The position numbers and the translations under genes are program-made. From Candidatus Altimarinota bacterium (GTDB lineage Bacteria > Patescibacteriota > Gracilibacteria > UBA4473): a stretch of 9,262 bases of DNA. The DNA is taken from assembly GCA_027028725.1 (NCBI GenBank), contig JALVIB010000054.1, positions 1 through 9,262 of the forward strand. The letters run 5' to 3'. Under the pieces are notes generated by a model. It saw only the letters and a program-made list of their open reading frames with translations, made no database searches and was not told the origin of the DNA. Below, piece after piece: positions 1-5,855 of the stretch; position 1 is the first letter of the stretch; each line of letters begins with the position of its first letter.

Positions 1-1
1 A

Positions 2-112
2 ACTAATTCTCTAGATGGATATTTTACACATCTCAAAGAAAAATTAGCAGTTCATCATGGTGCCTCCAAAAACACTCAAATTAATCTCATTTCTGAGTTA
101 ATTTTTTTGTAA
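2..112 (+). CDS. C-terminal end of a DDE-type transposase (5' partial)
   Basis: The plus strand is open from the window edge and ends at TAA 110-112, giving 36 visible residues. They begin TNSLDGYFTHLKEKL and continue with VHHGASKN. This matches, from memory, the end of bacterial insertion-sequence transposases that finish with a T-N-x-L-(D/E)-G-x-F-x-x-L-K block, an H-x-G turn and a short helix. The block lies around or after the last catalytic acidic residue, so this would be the last part of the catalytic domain. The rest of the gene lies to the left of the window, so I cannot say whether the element is intact. The decayed fragment at 1804-2049 (opposite strand) carries the complementary N-terminal half of what looks like the same kind of transposase. 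The short match leaves the IS family unassigned. Confidence 0.6.
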   Translation, partial: TNSLDGYFTHLKEKLAVHHGASKNTQINLISELIFL

Positions 113-137
113 AAAACGCACCCAAAAAGTTACACCT

Positions 138-182
138 GCCGAAAAAATTGTAGGTGCGACGGGCGCCGTCGCACTTTCGGTA
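138..182. repeat. Long hairpin with perfect 9-bp core
   Basis: GTGCGACGG (154-162) and CCGTCGCAC (166-174) form a perfect 9-bp stem around a 3-nt loop. Outside it, TGCCGAAA (138-145) can pair with TTTCGGTA (175-182) with one mismatch. The element sits 25 bp after the transposase stop. There is no T-run, so a dispersed hairpin repeat or an IS-end structure is more likely than a terminator. Confidence 0.6.
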
Positions 183-207
183 TTCCCGCGATTTTTTAGC
201 TCCTCCT

Positions 208-250
208 GAAATACTCATTCTTCGTATTTCTTCCCCCTCAATGAGGGGGA
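208..250. repeat. Two adjacent hairpins (GAAATAC type and CCCCCTC type)
   Basis: GAAATAC (208-214) pairs perfectly with GTATTTC (224-230) around a 9-nt loop. Immediately after it, TCCCCCTC (232-239) pairs with GAGGGGGA (243-250) around AAT. The second belongs to the G/C-rich CCCCC...GGGGG class that recurs at 1206-1223, 5769-5784 and 5832-5847. Nothing in 113-362 reads as a gene. The stretch holds this pair, the 138-182 hairpin, one CGCGGGA-class word (184-190) and one CCGCAAGGCGG repeat (338-359). Confidence 0.6.
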
Positions 251-337
251 TAGAATTCGCGCTTTCCGAAGTAGAAAATTAGAGCTTTTTATCTTTTCGA
301 CTTTTTGACTTTTGAGCTGATTCAAAAAAATCCCCGC

Positions 338-359
338 GCTGTGTCCCGCAAGGCGGTGG
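338..359. repeat. CCGC-AAG-GCGG palindromic repeat, intergenic copy
   Basis: The 15-mer CCCGCAAGGCGGTGG (345-359) is identical at 2280-2294 in dnaE and 6501-6515 in the glycosyltransferase gene. GCTGT before it (338-342) is shared with the 6501 copy. The core can fold as CCGC-AAG-GCGG. This copy starts 4 bp past the stop of the membrane-protein gene. Read on the minus strand it is followed by a G-rich stretch and seven T, so it could also end that transcript. Confidence 0.65.
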
Positions 360-362
360 AAA

Positions 363-920
363 TTATTCCTCTTCCGCTGGTAAAATAAAACTGGACACCA
401 AAAACGCCATGGCGGGAAGCGTGAACCAAATTTGGTAATAATCGATTAACATTTGCGTAATCCGTGATTGCGAATACATCGTAATTTGATGCGCTTCGGT
501 AATCCCGGTGATAAACGATTTACCTGAAATATAAAGCAAAATCGTGCTGAGAAACAAAATTACCGCCATCGCGGAAAAAAGCGCGTGAATAACTAAGCGA
601 ATCGCCCAGTGATCATGGGGATCAATTTTTATATGAAACCCACCCCGCACTACAAAAGCAATAATAGCGATAAAAAACAACACTAGTCGCAAAAATGTGT
701 AAAATCCGACCTCATGCTCGATAACAAGTGCTGACAAATTCGGCGAGGGCAGAATAATGAAATCTTGAATAATCTGTGTCAGCCCATCAGCCGTCAAAAT
801 TGAAATATAAATCGCCAAAATCAATTTCAAAGTTCCGTCCTGTCCCAGCATAAAGTTGTACGCAAACAAAATCCCAAAAATCCCCAGTAGCACTAAATCC
901 CAAGACAAAGAAAATTCCAT
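363..920 (-). CDS. Unknown integral membrane protein, about five TM helices
   Basis: I do not recognise this family. The 185-residue protein from the ATG at 920 has five strongly hydrophobic segments, at about residues 8-26, 31-50, 77-97, 110-134 and 160-180. Short polar links include PHDHW before the fourth helix, and the C-terminus is acidic (PAEEE). There is no signal peptide separate from the first helix and no catalytic motif I can name. A TTG start at 956 would add 12 lysine-rich residues. I prefer ATG 920 because a -35/-10 pair (TTGCTT, 17 bp, TAAAAT) ends exactly 7 nt before it, and that promoter would overlap the longer version. The gene is transcribed away from lspA. It has no copy of the CGCGGGA word, unlike dnaE and the glycosyltransferase gene. 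The short polar loops make a small membrane scaffold or transporter-like role possible, but nothing supports a specific function. Confidence 0.7.
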   Translation of the reverse strand: MEFSLSWDLVLLGIFGILFAYNFMLGQDGTLKLILAIYISILTADGLTQIIQDFIILPSPNLSALVIEHEVGFYTFLRLVLFFIAIIAFVVRGGFHIKIDPHDHWAIRLVIHALFSAMAVILFLSTILLYISGKSFITGITEAHQITMYSQSRITQMLIDYYQIWFTLPAMAFLVSSFILPAEEE

Positions 921-927
921 TAGTTTT

Positions 928-956
928 ATTTTAAAGTTCTTTGTTGTTTTAAGCAA
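928..956 (-). promoter_or_regulatory. Promoter of the membrane-protein gene, leaderless type
   Basis: On the minus strand TTGCTT (956-951) is followed 17 bp later by TAAAAT (933-928). Seven bases then lead to the ATG at 920. A start site about 7 nt after the -10 box would coincide with the A of the ATG. No Shine-Dalgarno sequence precedes the ATG. The same -35 hexamer and spacing are found at the VapBC promoter. Confidence 0.55.
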
Positions 957-1145
957 AATTTCGCGGGATTTTAATGATTAAAAATTCCAATTTTCCTCGC
1001 CTATGGAAATTTCTAGAAATAATCTCTGAAAAAATCGTAAAATTCGCACAGTGAACTTATTGCTTAATCTACTGAGAACGTTTGCGAATTTAGATTTTGA
1101 GGAGTTTTATTTCAGAAATTGGAATACTGCGAGGTGAGTTTTTTG

Positions 1146-1174
1146 CTGACTTTTTTTCTCATAAAAAAAGTCAG
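1146..1174. terminator. Perfect 12-bp hairpin with T-rich arm, possible terminator
   Basis: CTGAC followed by seven T (1146-1157) pairs with seven A followed by GTCAG (1163-1174) around the loop CTCAT. The long A/T part makes it look like a bidirectional terminator. No annotated gene ends here, so it may be a relic of a mobile element or may end an unseen small RNA. Confidence 0.4.
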
Positions 1175-1195
1175 AATAAGAATTATTTTTAGCAA

Positions 1196-1225
1196 ATCCC
1201 CCTAGCCCCCTTTATCAAGGGGGAA
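1196..1225. repeat. G/C-rich CCCCCT-type hairpin repeat
   Basis: CCCCCTT (1206-1212) pairs with AAGGGGG (1217-1223) around TATC, preceded by ATCCCCCTAG. The inverted form of nearly the same unit lies at 5831-5855 next to the glycosyltransferase stop codon, and related forms lie at 232-250 and 5761-5784. Confidence 0.65.
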
Positions 1226-1251
1226 TAGTAAGGAATTATTTTTCAGTCTAG

Positions 1252-1271
1252 ATCCCCGCCTACGCGGGGAT
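1252..1271. repeat. Perfect 8-bp hairpin ATCCCCGC/GCGGGGAT
   Basis: ATCCCCGC (1252-1259) and GCGGGGAT (1264-1271) are exact reverse complements around CTAC. It is another small palindromic repeat, about 80 bp before the lspA start. Confidence 0.6.
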
Positions 1272-1336
1272 AAATTCCACCAACAGCTCGTTCCTCGCTG
1301 GGTGTCATTTAATTTCGCGGGATTTTCCAAAACAAC

Positions 1337-1342
1337 TATAAT
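1337..1342 (+). promoter_or_regulatory. -10 box of lspA, leaderless type
   Basis: A perfect TATAAT lies exactly 7 nt before the ATG at 1350. No -35 hexamer is convincing; at the standard distance lies TTCGCG, part of the CGCGGGA word at 1316-1322. There is no Shine-Dalgarno site in the short gap. Confidence 0.55.
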
Positions 1343-1349
1343 TTCTCCG

Positions 1350-1778
1350 ATGAAAAAACTTTTCTGGCTGGCAGTTCTGGTAGGAATTGATCAATATTCT
1401 AAATATTGGGCAGTGCATAACCTAAAAATCCCGCGAAAAATCACCGATTTTTTCACTTTGAGATTTGTGGAAAACTCGGGAATTGCTTTTTCTATTCCGA
1501 TTCCGCAAATTATACTTTTGGTAGTTATATCAGCCATAGTTCTATATCTTGTGTATTATTTGTGGAAAACTGAACTGACAAATCCCGCGAAAATTTCTGT
1601 TATTTTGATTACTGCGGGAGCGCTGGGGAATCTAATTGATCGCTTTCTAAATAACGGAAAAGTTATTGATTTTTTGAGTTTTTGGGATTTCCCAATTTTT
1701 AATTTAGCCGACACCTTTATTACTTGTGGTGTAGTTCTTTATTTGTTTTTAGAGATTTTATCCGTGCCGAAAACTTAG
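1350..1778 (+). CDS. lspA: Lipoprotein signal peptidase (signal peptidase II)
   Basis: This inner-membrane aspartic protease removes the signal peptide from prolipoproteins after the lipobox cysteine has received diacylglycerol. The family landmarks appear in order in the 142-residue product: DQ (14-15) after the first helix, ENSGIAF (41-47), GNLIDR (93-98), VIDF (105-108) and FNLAD (117-121). By family knowledge D107 and D121 form the catalytic dyad. Four membrane segments fit residues 4-21, 52-72, 81-98 and 120-137. The length is slightly short but normal for compact genomes. An upstream in-frame GTG at 1302 would add 16 residues that are partly a CGCGGGA repeat word. I prefer the ATG at 1350 because TATAAT sits 7 nt before it and MKKLFWLA is a typical LspA start. 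Two CGCGGGA-class words (1429 and 1583) lie inside the gene and encode KIPRK and NPAKI. Confidence 0.95.
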   Translation: MKKLFWLAVLVGIDQYSKYWAVHNLKIPRKITDFFTLRFVENSGIAFSIPIPQIILLVVISAIVLYLVYYLWKTELTNPAKISVILITAGALGNLIDRFLNNGKVIDFLSFWDFPIFNLADTFITCGVVLYLFLEILSVPKT

Positions 1779-1803
1779 AAATAAATTGATGAAATTGACA
1801 TAA

Positions 1804-2049
1804 CTAAAACGGAATATCCAGAAACAGTTTTCCTAGTCCTGGCTTACCATTTACCGCTATTCCCGGAATTTCCCAACCGTCATCTAGTAGTTCTTGAATA
1901 CCAGAACAATATTCTTCATTTGTTTCGTGATTTGCTGTTTTCTAAAATAAATTTTTTCTTAAATTACTGGCTAGAAATACCATTAACCCAAACTGCCTGA
2001 AATATGTTGTATCTACAATTAACACTATTTTTTGTGATTTTATTTTCGC
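1804..2049 (-). pseudogene. Decayed transposase fragment with internal amber stop
   Basis: One reading frame on the minus strand gives IVLIVDTTYF, then FGLMVF and RKNLF, a TAG at 1944-1942, then HETNEEYCSGI, LLDDGWEIPGIAV, NGKPGLGK and LFLDIPF, ending at TAG 1806-1804. This matches in order my memory of bacterial DDE transposases: VDTTYF with the first catalytic Asp, then an E-x-Y-x-x-G-I helix, a G-(F/W)-x-I-x-G-(I/V) strand, DG-K-x-G-L and DIP followed by QMCxFH. The frame stops where QMCxFH should begin, and the usual Asp of the DGKxGL block is Asn. The internal TAG probably replaces a Trp codon (TGG). Both ends are missing, so this is a dead relic. It lies directly downstream of dnaE. Confidence 0.7.
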
Positions 2050-2068
2050 GTTTTTCCCGCGAAATTTT

Positions 2069-5000
2069 CTATAAAATCCTCTTCAGGTCTTCCCGCAAAT
2101 CTTTGGTTATCAAAACCCGAAATGGAACTTCTTTTTTTTGGTGATTAAAAATCAGCTCAACTTTTTGTGCCTTTTCATCAGTTGATTCGTTATTTTTCAA
2201 AAGATTTTTCAAATCCATAACCTGTGATTTCAAAGTTTTCGCGGGAATTTCTATCACAAATGATTTTTTCGCGCCGCGCCCCGCAAGGCGGTGGGGATTT
2301 TTTTCTGTTCCTTCTGACAAGGGGGTGGTTTCTTCTTCAAAACGATGCACTCGTTGAATTTTTTCCAAATCCCCTACTTTTATCTCGTCTGGAATAATAT
2401 TAAAATTCCCGTCCCGTTCCTCAACTTTTCCTTTAACACGAATAAAAGCATCTTTTTCCATCGCCTTAGATGGTGTTTTGTCATATTTGAAAGGAAAAAT
2501 CGGCAACTCAATTTTTCCCGAAGTGTCCTCCAAAGTAATTATCGCCATATTTTTCCCCGATTTAGTCGTGATTTTCCGCACATTCGTCACCAAGCCATGA
2601 ATTGTCACTTTTTTCCCCACATTTTCCGGCCCGATTTTTCCGATAAGTTGCCCAAATTTCGCGAAATATCGCGACAAACCTTTTAACGGATGATCGGAAA
2701 CATACATTCCCAAACTTTCCCGCTCCCATTGTAAAATATCTTTTTTGGTGGCAATCGTTTTTTTAAGCACAAAATCAACCGCCGCTGCACCGGTCCCACC
2801 AAAAAGTCCCATTTGACCAGCTTCCTGTTTTTCATGGTATTCTTTGGCAAAAGTCGCGAGATCATCAAGTGAATCAACAATAGCCCGCCGATCGCCAAAC
2901 TCATCAAACGCTCCCGAAAAAGCCAGCGCCTCTAAAGTTTTTTTGTTCAGCAGTTTGGGATTTATTCGTTTCGCGAAATCCTGCAAAGACTCAAATTTCC
3001 CGCGAGATTTTCGCTCAGCAATAATTTGATCAACCGTTTCCTCCCCCAATCCCTTAATCGCCGTCAGTCCAAAGCGAATTTTCGCGGGATTTTTCTTTAC
3101 AACTCCCTCTCCTTCTAGTCCCGAGTTCTCGGGAGGATTTGGGTGAGGTTGTTTTTCTGAATTTTCGCAGTTTAACTCCAAACTTTCCTGATTTTTTCGC
3201 GGGATTTCAAAATCAACTACGGTAAAATGACTCCAAGACTCGTTCACCGATGGAGGCAAAACCTCAATTCCCATCGTCTGACATTCGCTCATTTCTAGAA
3301 CAATTCGATCGGTGTTATTCCGATCAGTCGTCATCATTGCCGCCATAAATTCCACCGGATAATTCGCGCGCAAATAAGCGGTTTCGTAGGCAATTCGCGA
3401 ATAACAAACCGCATGCGAACGATTAAATCCGTAGCCGGAAAACGGCACGATGACATCATCAAAAATCTTAATCGCCAATTTTTTGGTAAAGCCGTTAGCC
3501 ACCGCTCCATCGATAAATTTCAAACGCTGTTCGGCAAGAAGTTTTACTTTTTTCTTCCCAATCGCTTTTCGCAAAATATCCGCTTGTCCCAGTGAAAATC
3601 CCGCGAAAATTTGGGCGATTTTCAAAATTTGTTCCTGATAAACCGCAATTCCATAAGTTTTTTTCAGAACTGGTTCTAAAACTTTATCAATATATTTTAC
3701 GCTTTTGGGATTGTGTTTTCCTTTAATGTAATCGGGAATATACTCCATCGGTCCCGGTCGATACAGCGCGTTCATCGCCACTAAATCTTCAAATTCCGTC
3801 GGCTCGAGTTCTTTTAAATATCGGCGCATTCCCGCTGATTCAAATTGGAAAACTCCAGTGGTTTCCCCGCGCGCGAACATTTCAAAAGTTTTTTTGTCGT
3901 CAATCGGAATTTTTTGCAAATCAAGCGTTTTTCCCGTAGTAATTTTGATTAAATCAATGGCTTTTTCGAGAATTGAGAGATTTTTCAGTCCCAAAAAATC
4001 CATTTTTAGAAGCCCAATATCTTCTAAACGCTGATAAGGATACTGTGTAATTTTAATTTCCTCCGCCCCCGGCGCCCATTGCAAAGGCGTATATTTACTC
4101 AAATCGTCTTTCCCAATAATCACCGCACAGGCATGCACGGAAACATGGCGAACACAACCTTCCACTTTTTTCGCGACTTCGTAAACTTTTTTCAAATGCG
4201 GTTTGGTGTCGATGAGAACTTTAAAATCCGCGATTTCTACCGCATCGGCTAGTTTGAAGCCTGGTCTGGTTGGCAGAAGTTTTGTAAAAGCGTTCATCTC
4301 GCTAAAATCAACTCCCTGCGCGCGCCCGACATCTTTGAGCGCGGCTTTCGCGGAAAGTGTCCCAAAAGTACAAACTTTGGAAACCTTTTCCATGCCGTAT
4401 TTCTCGATAACATAAGCAAAAACTTCCTCCCGCCGTTCATCAGAAAAATCAATATCGATATCAGGCATCGAGATTCGCTCGGGATTGAGAAATCGTTCAA
4501 AAAGTAATTCGTATTCAATCGGATCAATCGTCGTAATTCCTAAAAGATAGGAAACAATTGACCCCGCCGCCGATCCTCGCCCCGGACCAACCGCAATATC
4601 ATTTTTTTTCGCGAAATTTATGAAATCCTGCACGATGAGAAAATAGGCCTCAAAACCCATTTTCCCGATAATCGACAACTCATAATTTAGGCGGTCCTCA
4701 ATAATCCCGCGAAATTTTGGATCTTTTTTCAGTTTTTCTCCGTAAAGACGCTCAATCTGGCTTTCGCAATTTTTTCGTAACTGGCTGGCTTCCGTTTCGC
4801 CTGTGGAAACTTCGCAATGTGGCAAAAGATTTTGCCCAAAAGGCAATTCAACCTGAATTTCTTCGGCTAGGCGAAGCGAAATTTCGCGGGATTTTTCTAA
4901 ATCCTCAGCTGACACATAGTTCAAAATTTCGGTCATTTCTTCCCAGCTTGTAAACCAGTTTTTCTCCGCCATGCGAAAGCGGTTGGGATCGGAAACTTGT

Positions 5001-5725
5001 TGATTTCGGTGAATGCAGAATAAGGTGTCCACCGCTTCCTCGTCTTCGGGATTTTGGTAACGCGCATCCGAAGTAACGATAAAATCAGCGGAAAACTGCT
5101 CGACTAAAGTTAGTTTGAATTTATTTAAAGCGGTTTGTTGCGGATAATCCCGCGCGACCAGTTCCAGAAAAACATTCTCCGCACCAAAAATTTCGCGGGA
5201 TTTTTCAAAAACTTCTGTCGCCTTTTTTTCACCGAAATTTTGCAAAGTTTTTCCAATCAATCCGCCTGTTCCTCCAGTTAAAACGATAATTCCCGCGGAA
5301 TATTTCGCCAACAAATCCCAGTCGGCGCGCGGTTTGTGATAAAAACCTTTTAGCCACGCCTCGGAAACAATTTTCAAAATATTTTCGTATCCCTGCAAAT
5401 TTTTCGCGAGTAAAACAAGCGATCCTTCGCGACCGTCAATCCCTGCGCGCCGCTCAAATAAAGAATCTTTGGCGACAGCCACTTCAATTCCCAAAATCGG
5501 TTTAATTCCCGCGTCGTGCCCCGTCTCTGCGGGGAAATTTTGCTGGGCAGTCTGGTAAAATTCAATCAAACCATACGCCCCACCAGAATCGGTCATCGCT
5601 ACCGCTGGACAACCCTTATCCTGCGCGCATTGCAAAAGGTCGCGCGGACTCATATTTGATTCTAAAATAGAATAAAACGAGTGCGTGTGCAGATTGACGA
5701 ACTTTTTGGGGGAATTTTCGGACAT
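2069..5725 (-). CDS. dnaE: DNA polymerase III subunit alpha
   Basis: This is the replicative polymerase, 1218 residues from the ATG at 5725. The PHP domain begins with NLHTHSFYS (His13 and His15). Its second motif reads TDSGG (46-50) where most relatives have TDHGN, so metal binding there is probably lost. The polymerase core shows GPGRGSAAGS, then PDIDIDF with D422, D424 and D426, and MDFLG with D576, which together supply the palm aspartates. Helix-hairpin-helix, the beta-clamp site QMGLF (971-975) and an OB fold (IHGLVTNVRKI onward) follow. Unusual: residues about 859-875 (QPHPNPP to LEGEG) come from a dispersed palindromic repeat, and residues about 1133-1150 contain two further repeat-derived stretches. 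A GTG at 5749 would add 8 residues, but a TAGAAT box 7 nt before ATG 5725 favours the shorter form. Eleven CGCGGGA-class words lie inside. Confidence 0.97.
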   Translation of the reverse strand: MSENSPKKFVNLHTHSFYSILESNMSPRDLLQCAQDKGCPAVAMTDSGGAYGLIEFYQTAQQNFPAETGHDAGIKPILGIEVAVAKDSLFERRAGIDGREGSLVLLAKNLQGYENILKIVSEAWLKGFYHKPRADWDLLAKYSAGIIVLTGGTGGLIGKTLQNFGEKKATEVFEKSREIFGAENVFLELVARDYPQQTALNKFKLTLVEQFSADFIVTSDARYQNPEDEEAVDTLFCIHRNQQVSDPNRFRMAEKNWFTSWEEMTEILNYVSAEDLEKSREISLRLAEEIQVELPFGQNLLPHCEVSTGETEASQLRKNCESQIERLYGEKLKKDPKFRGIIEDRLNYELSIIGKMGFEAYFLIVQDFINFAKKNDIAVGPGRGSAAGSIVSYLLGITTIDPIEYELLFERFLNPERISMPDIDIDFSDERREEVFAYVIEKYGMEKVSKVCTFGTLSAKAALKDVGRAQGVDFSEMNAFTKLLPTRPGFKLADAVEIADFKVLIDTKPHLKKVYEVAKKVEGCVRHVSVHACAVIIGKDDLSKYTPLQWAPGAEEIKITQYPYQRLEDIGLLKMDFLGLKNLSILEKAIDLIKITTGKTLDLQKIPIDDKKTFEMFARGETTGVFQFESAGMRRYLKELEPTEFEDLVAMNALYRPGPMEYIPDYIKGKHNPKSVKYIDKVLEPVLKKTYGIAVYQEQILKIAQIFAGFSLGQADILRKAIGKKKVKLLAEQRLKFIDGAVANGFTKKLAIKIFDDVIVPFSGYGFNRSHAVCYSRIAYETAYLRANYPVEFMAAMMTTDRNNTDRIVLEMSECQTMGIEVLPPSVNESWSHFTVVDFEIPRKNQESLELNCENSEKQPHPNPPENSGLEGEGVVKKNPAKIRFGLTAIKGLGEETVDQIIAERKSRGKFESLQDFAKRINPKLLNKKTLEALAFSGAFDEFGDRRAIVDSLDDLATFAKEYHEKQEAGQMGLFGGTGAAAVDFVLKKTIATKKDILQWERESLGMYVSDHPLKGLSRYFAKFGQLIGKIGPENVGKKVTIHGLVTNVRKITTKSGKNMAIITLEDTSGKIELPIFPFKYDKTPSKAMEKDAFIRVKGKVEERDGNFNIIPDEIKVGDLEKIQRVHRFEEETTPLSEGTEKNPHRLAGRGAKKSFVIEIPAKTLKSQVMDLKNLLKNNESTDEKAQKVELIFNHQKKEVPFRVLITKDLREDLKRIL
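2280..2328 (-). repeat. Two small repeats inside the dnaE C-terminal linker
   Basis: CCCGCAAGGCGGTGG (2280-2294) is the same 15-mer found at 345-359 and 6501-6515, here encoding HRLAG on the minus strand. Sixteen bases further, 2310-2328 (CCTTCTGACAAGGGGGTGG) shares CTGACAAGGGG with the reverse complement of the repeat at 5769-5784 and encodes TTPLSEG. Both keep the dnaE frame and fall between the OB fold and the C-terminal domain. Confidence 0.6.
3101..3151 (-). repeat. Palindromic repeat in frame inside dnaE
   Basis: TCCCGAG (3119-3125) and CTCGGGA (3128-3134) form a 7-bp stem, flanked by CTCCCTCTCC on one side and GGATTTGGGTGAGG on the other. The encoded peptide QPHPNPP...GLEGEG is the typical translation of a widespread intergenic repeat of bacteria (PHPNPPxxGEG type, from general knowledge). 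It breaks DnaE just before the segment IRFGLTAIKGLG, a position where homologues have a variable linker. Confidence 0.65.
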
Positions 5726-5732
5726 CAGAATT

Positions 5733-5738
5733 ATTCTA
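5733..5738 (-). promoter_or_regulatory. -10 box of dnaE, leaderless type
   Basis: On the minus strand TAGAAT ends exactly 7 nt before the ATG at 5725. The spacing equals that at lspA and the membrane-protein gene. The -35 region is A/T-rich with no clear hexamer, and no Shine-Dalgarno site is present. Confidence 0.5.
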
Positions 5739-5760
5739 ACTAAAATCACAGAAAAATAAA

Positions 5761-5855
5761 CCCCTAAATCCCCTTGTCAGGGGACTTTTTTCATCTAAAT
5801 TTAAATTATGAAAATGAACACAATTCACTTTCCCCCTGATAAGGGGGCTAGGGGG
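5761..5855. repeat. Inverted pair of G/C-rich hairpin repeats between two genes
   Basis: Unit one: TCCCCT (5769-5774) pairs with AGGGGA (5779-5784). Unit two: CCCCCT (5832-5837) pairs with AGGGGG (5842-5847). Unit one with its flank (CCCCTAAATCCCCT) is nearly the reverse complement of unit two with its flank (AGGGGGCTAGGGGG), so the whole stretch can also fold into one long imperfect hairpin around an A/T-rich centre. Read on the minus strand it follows the glycosyltransferase gene and precedes the dnaE promoter, and unit one is followed by TTTATTTTT, so it may act as a terminator. Confidence 0.6.

Larger units (their letters stand above)
957..1349. other. Non-coding intergenic region with inverted repeats
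   Basis: This gap between two divergent genes has no convincing gene. Visible structures are: a CGCGGGA word (962-968); the palindrome ATTTCTAGAAAT (1009-1020); a 9-bp inverted pair AAATTCGCA (1040-1048) and TGCGAATTT (1083-1091) whose stem continues outward with a bulge (AAAATC/GATTTT); a perfect 12-bp hairpin (1146-1174); a G/C-rich repeat (1196-1225); a second perfect hairpin (1252-1271); and another CGCGGGA word (1316-1322) next to the lspA promoter. A 26-codon open frame at 974-1054 is too short and featureless to call. Confidence 0.5.

Noticed and set aside
974..1054. 26-codon open frame MIKNSNFPRLWKF... in the intergenic region
   Set aside because: Very short, no recognisable motif, no Shine-Dalgarno or well-placed -10 box; likely chance.
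1040..1091. tRNA or other known RNA gene in the structured intergenic region
   Set aside because: The inverted repeat has no cloverleaf arms, anticodon loop or T-loop sequence.
1302..1349. GTG start at 1302 giving a longer LspA
   Set aside because: The extra 16 residues are partly encoded by the CGCGGGA word and overlap the TATAAT box; the ATG at 1350 begins a typical LspA N-terminus.
2345..4953. Several plus-strand and alternative-frame open frames across dnaE
   Set aside because: All lie within the clearly coding dnaE frame and have no protein-like features of their own.
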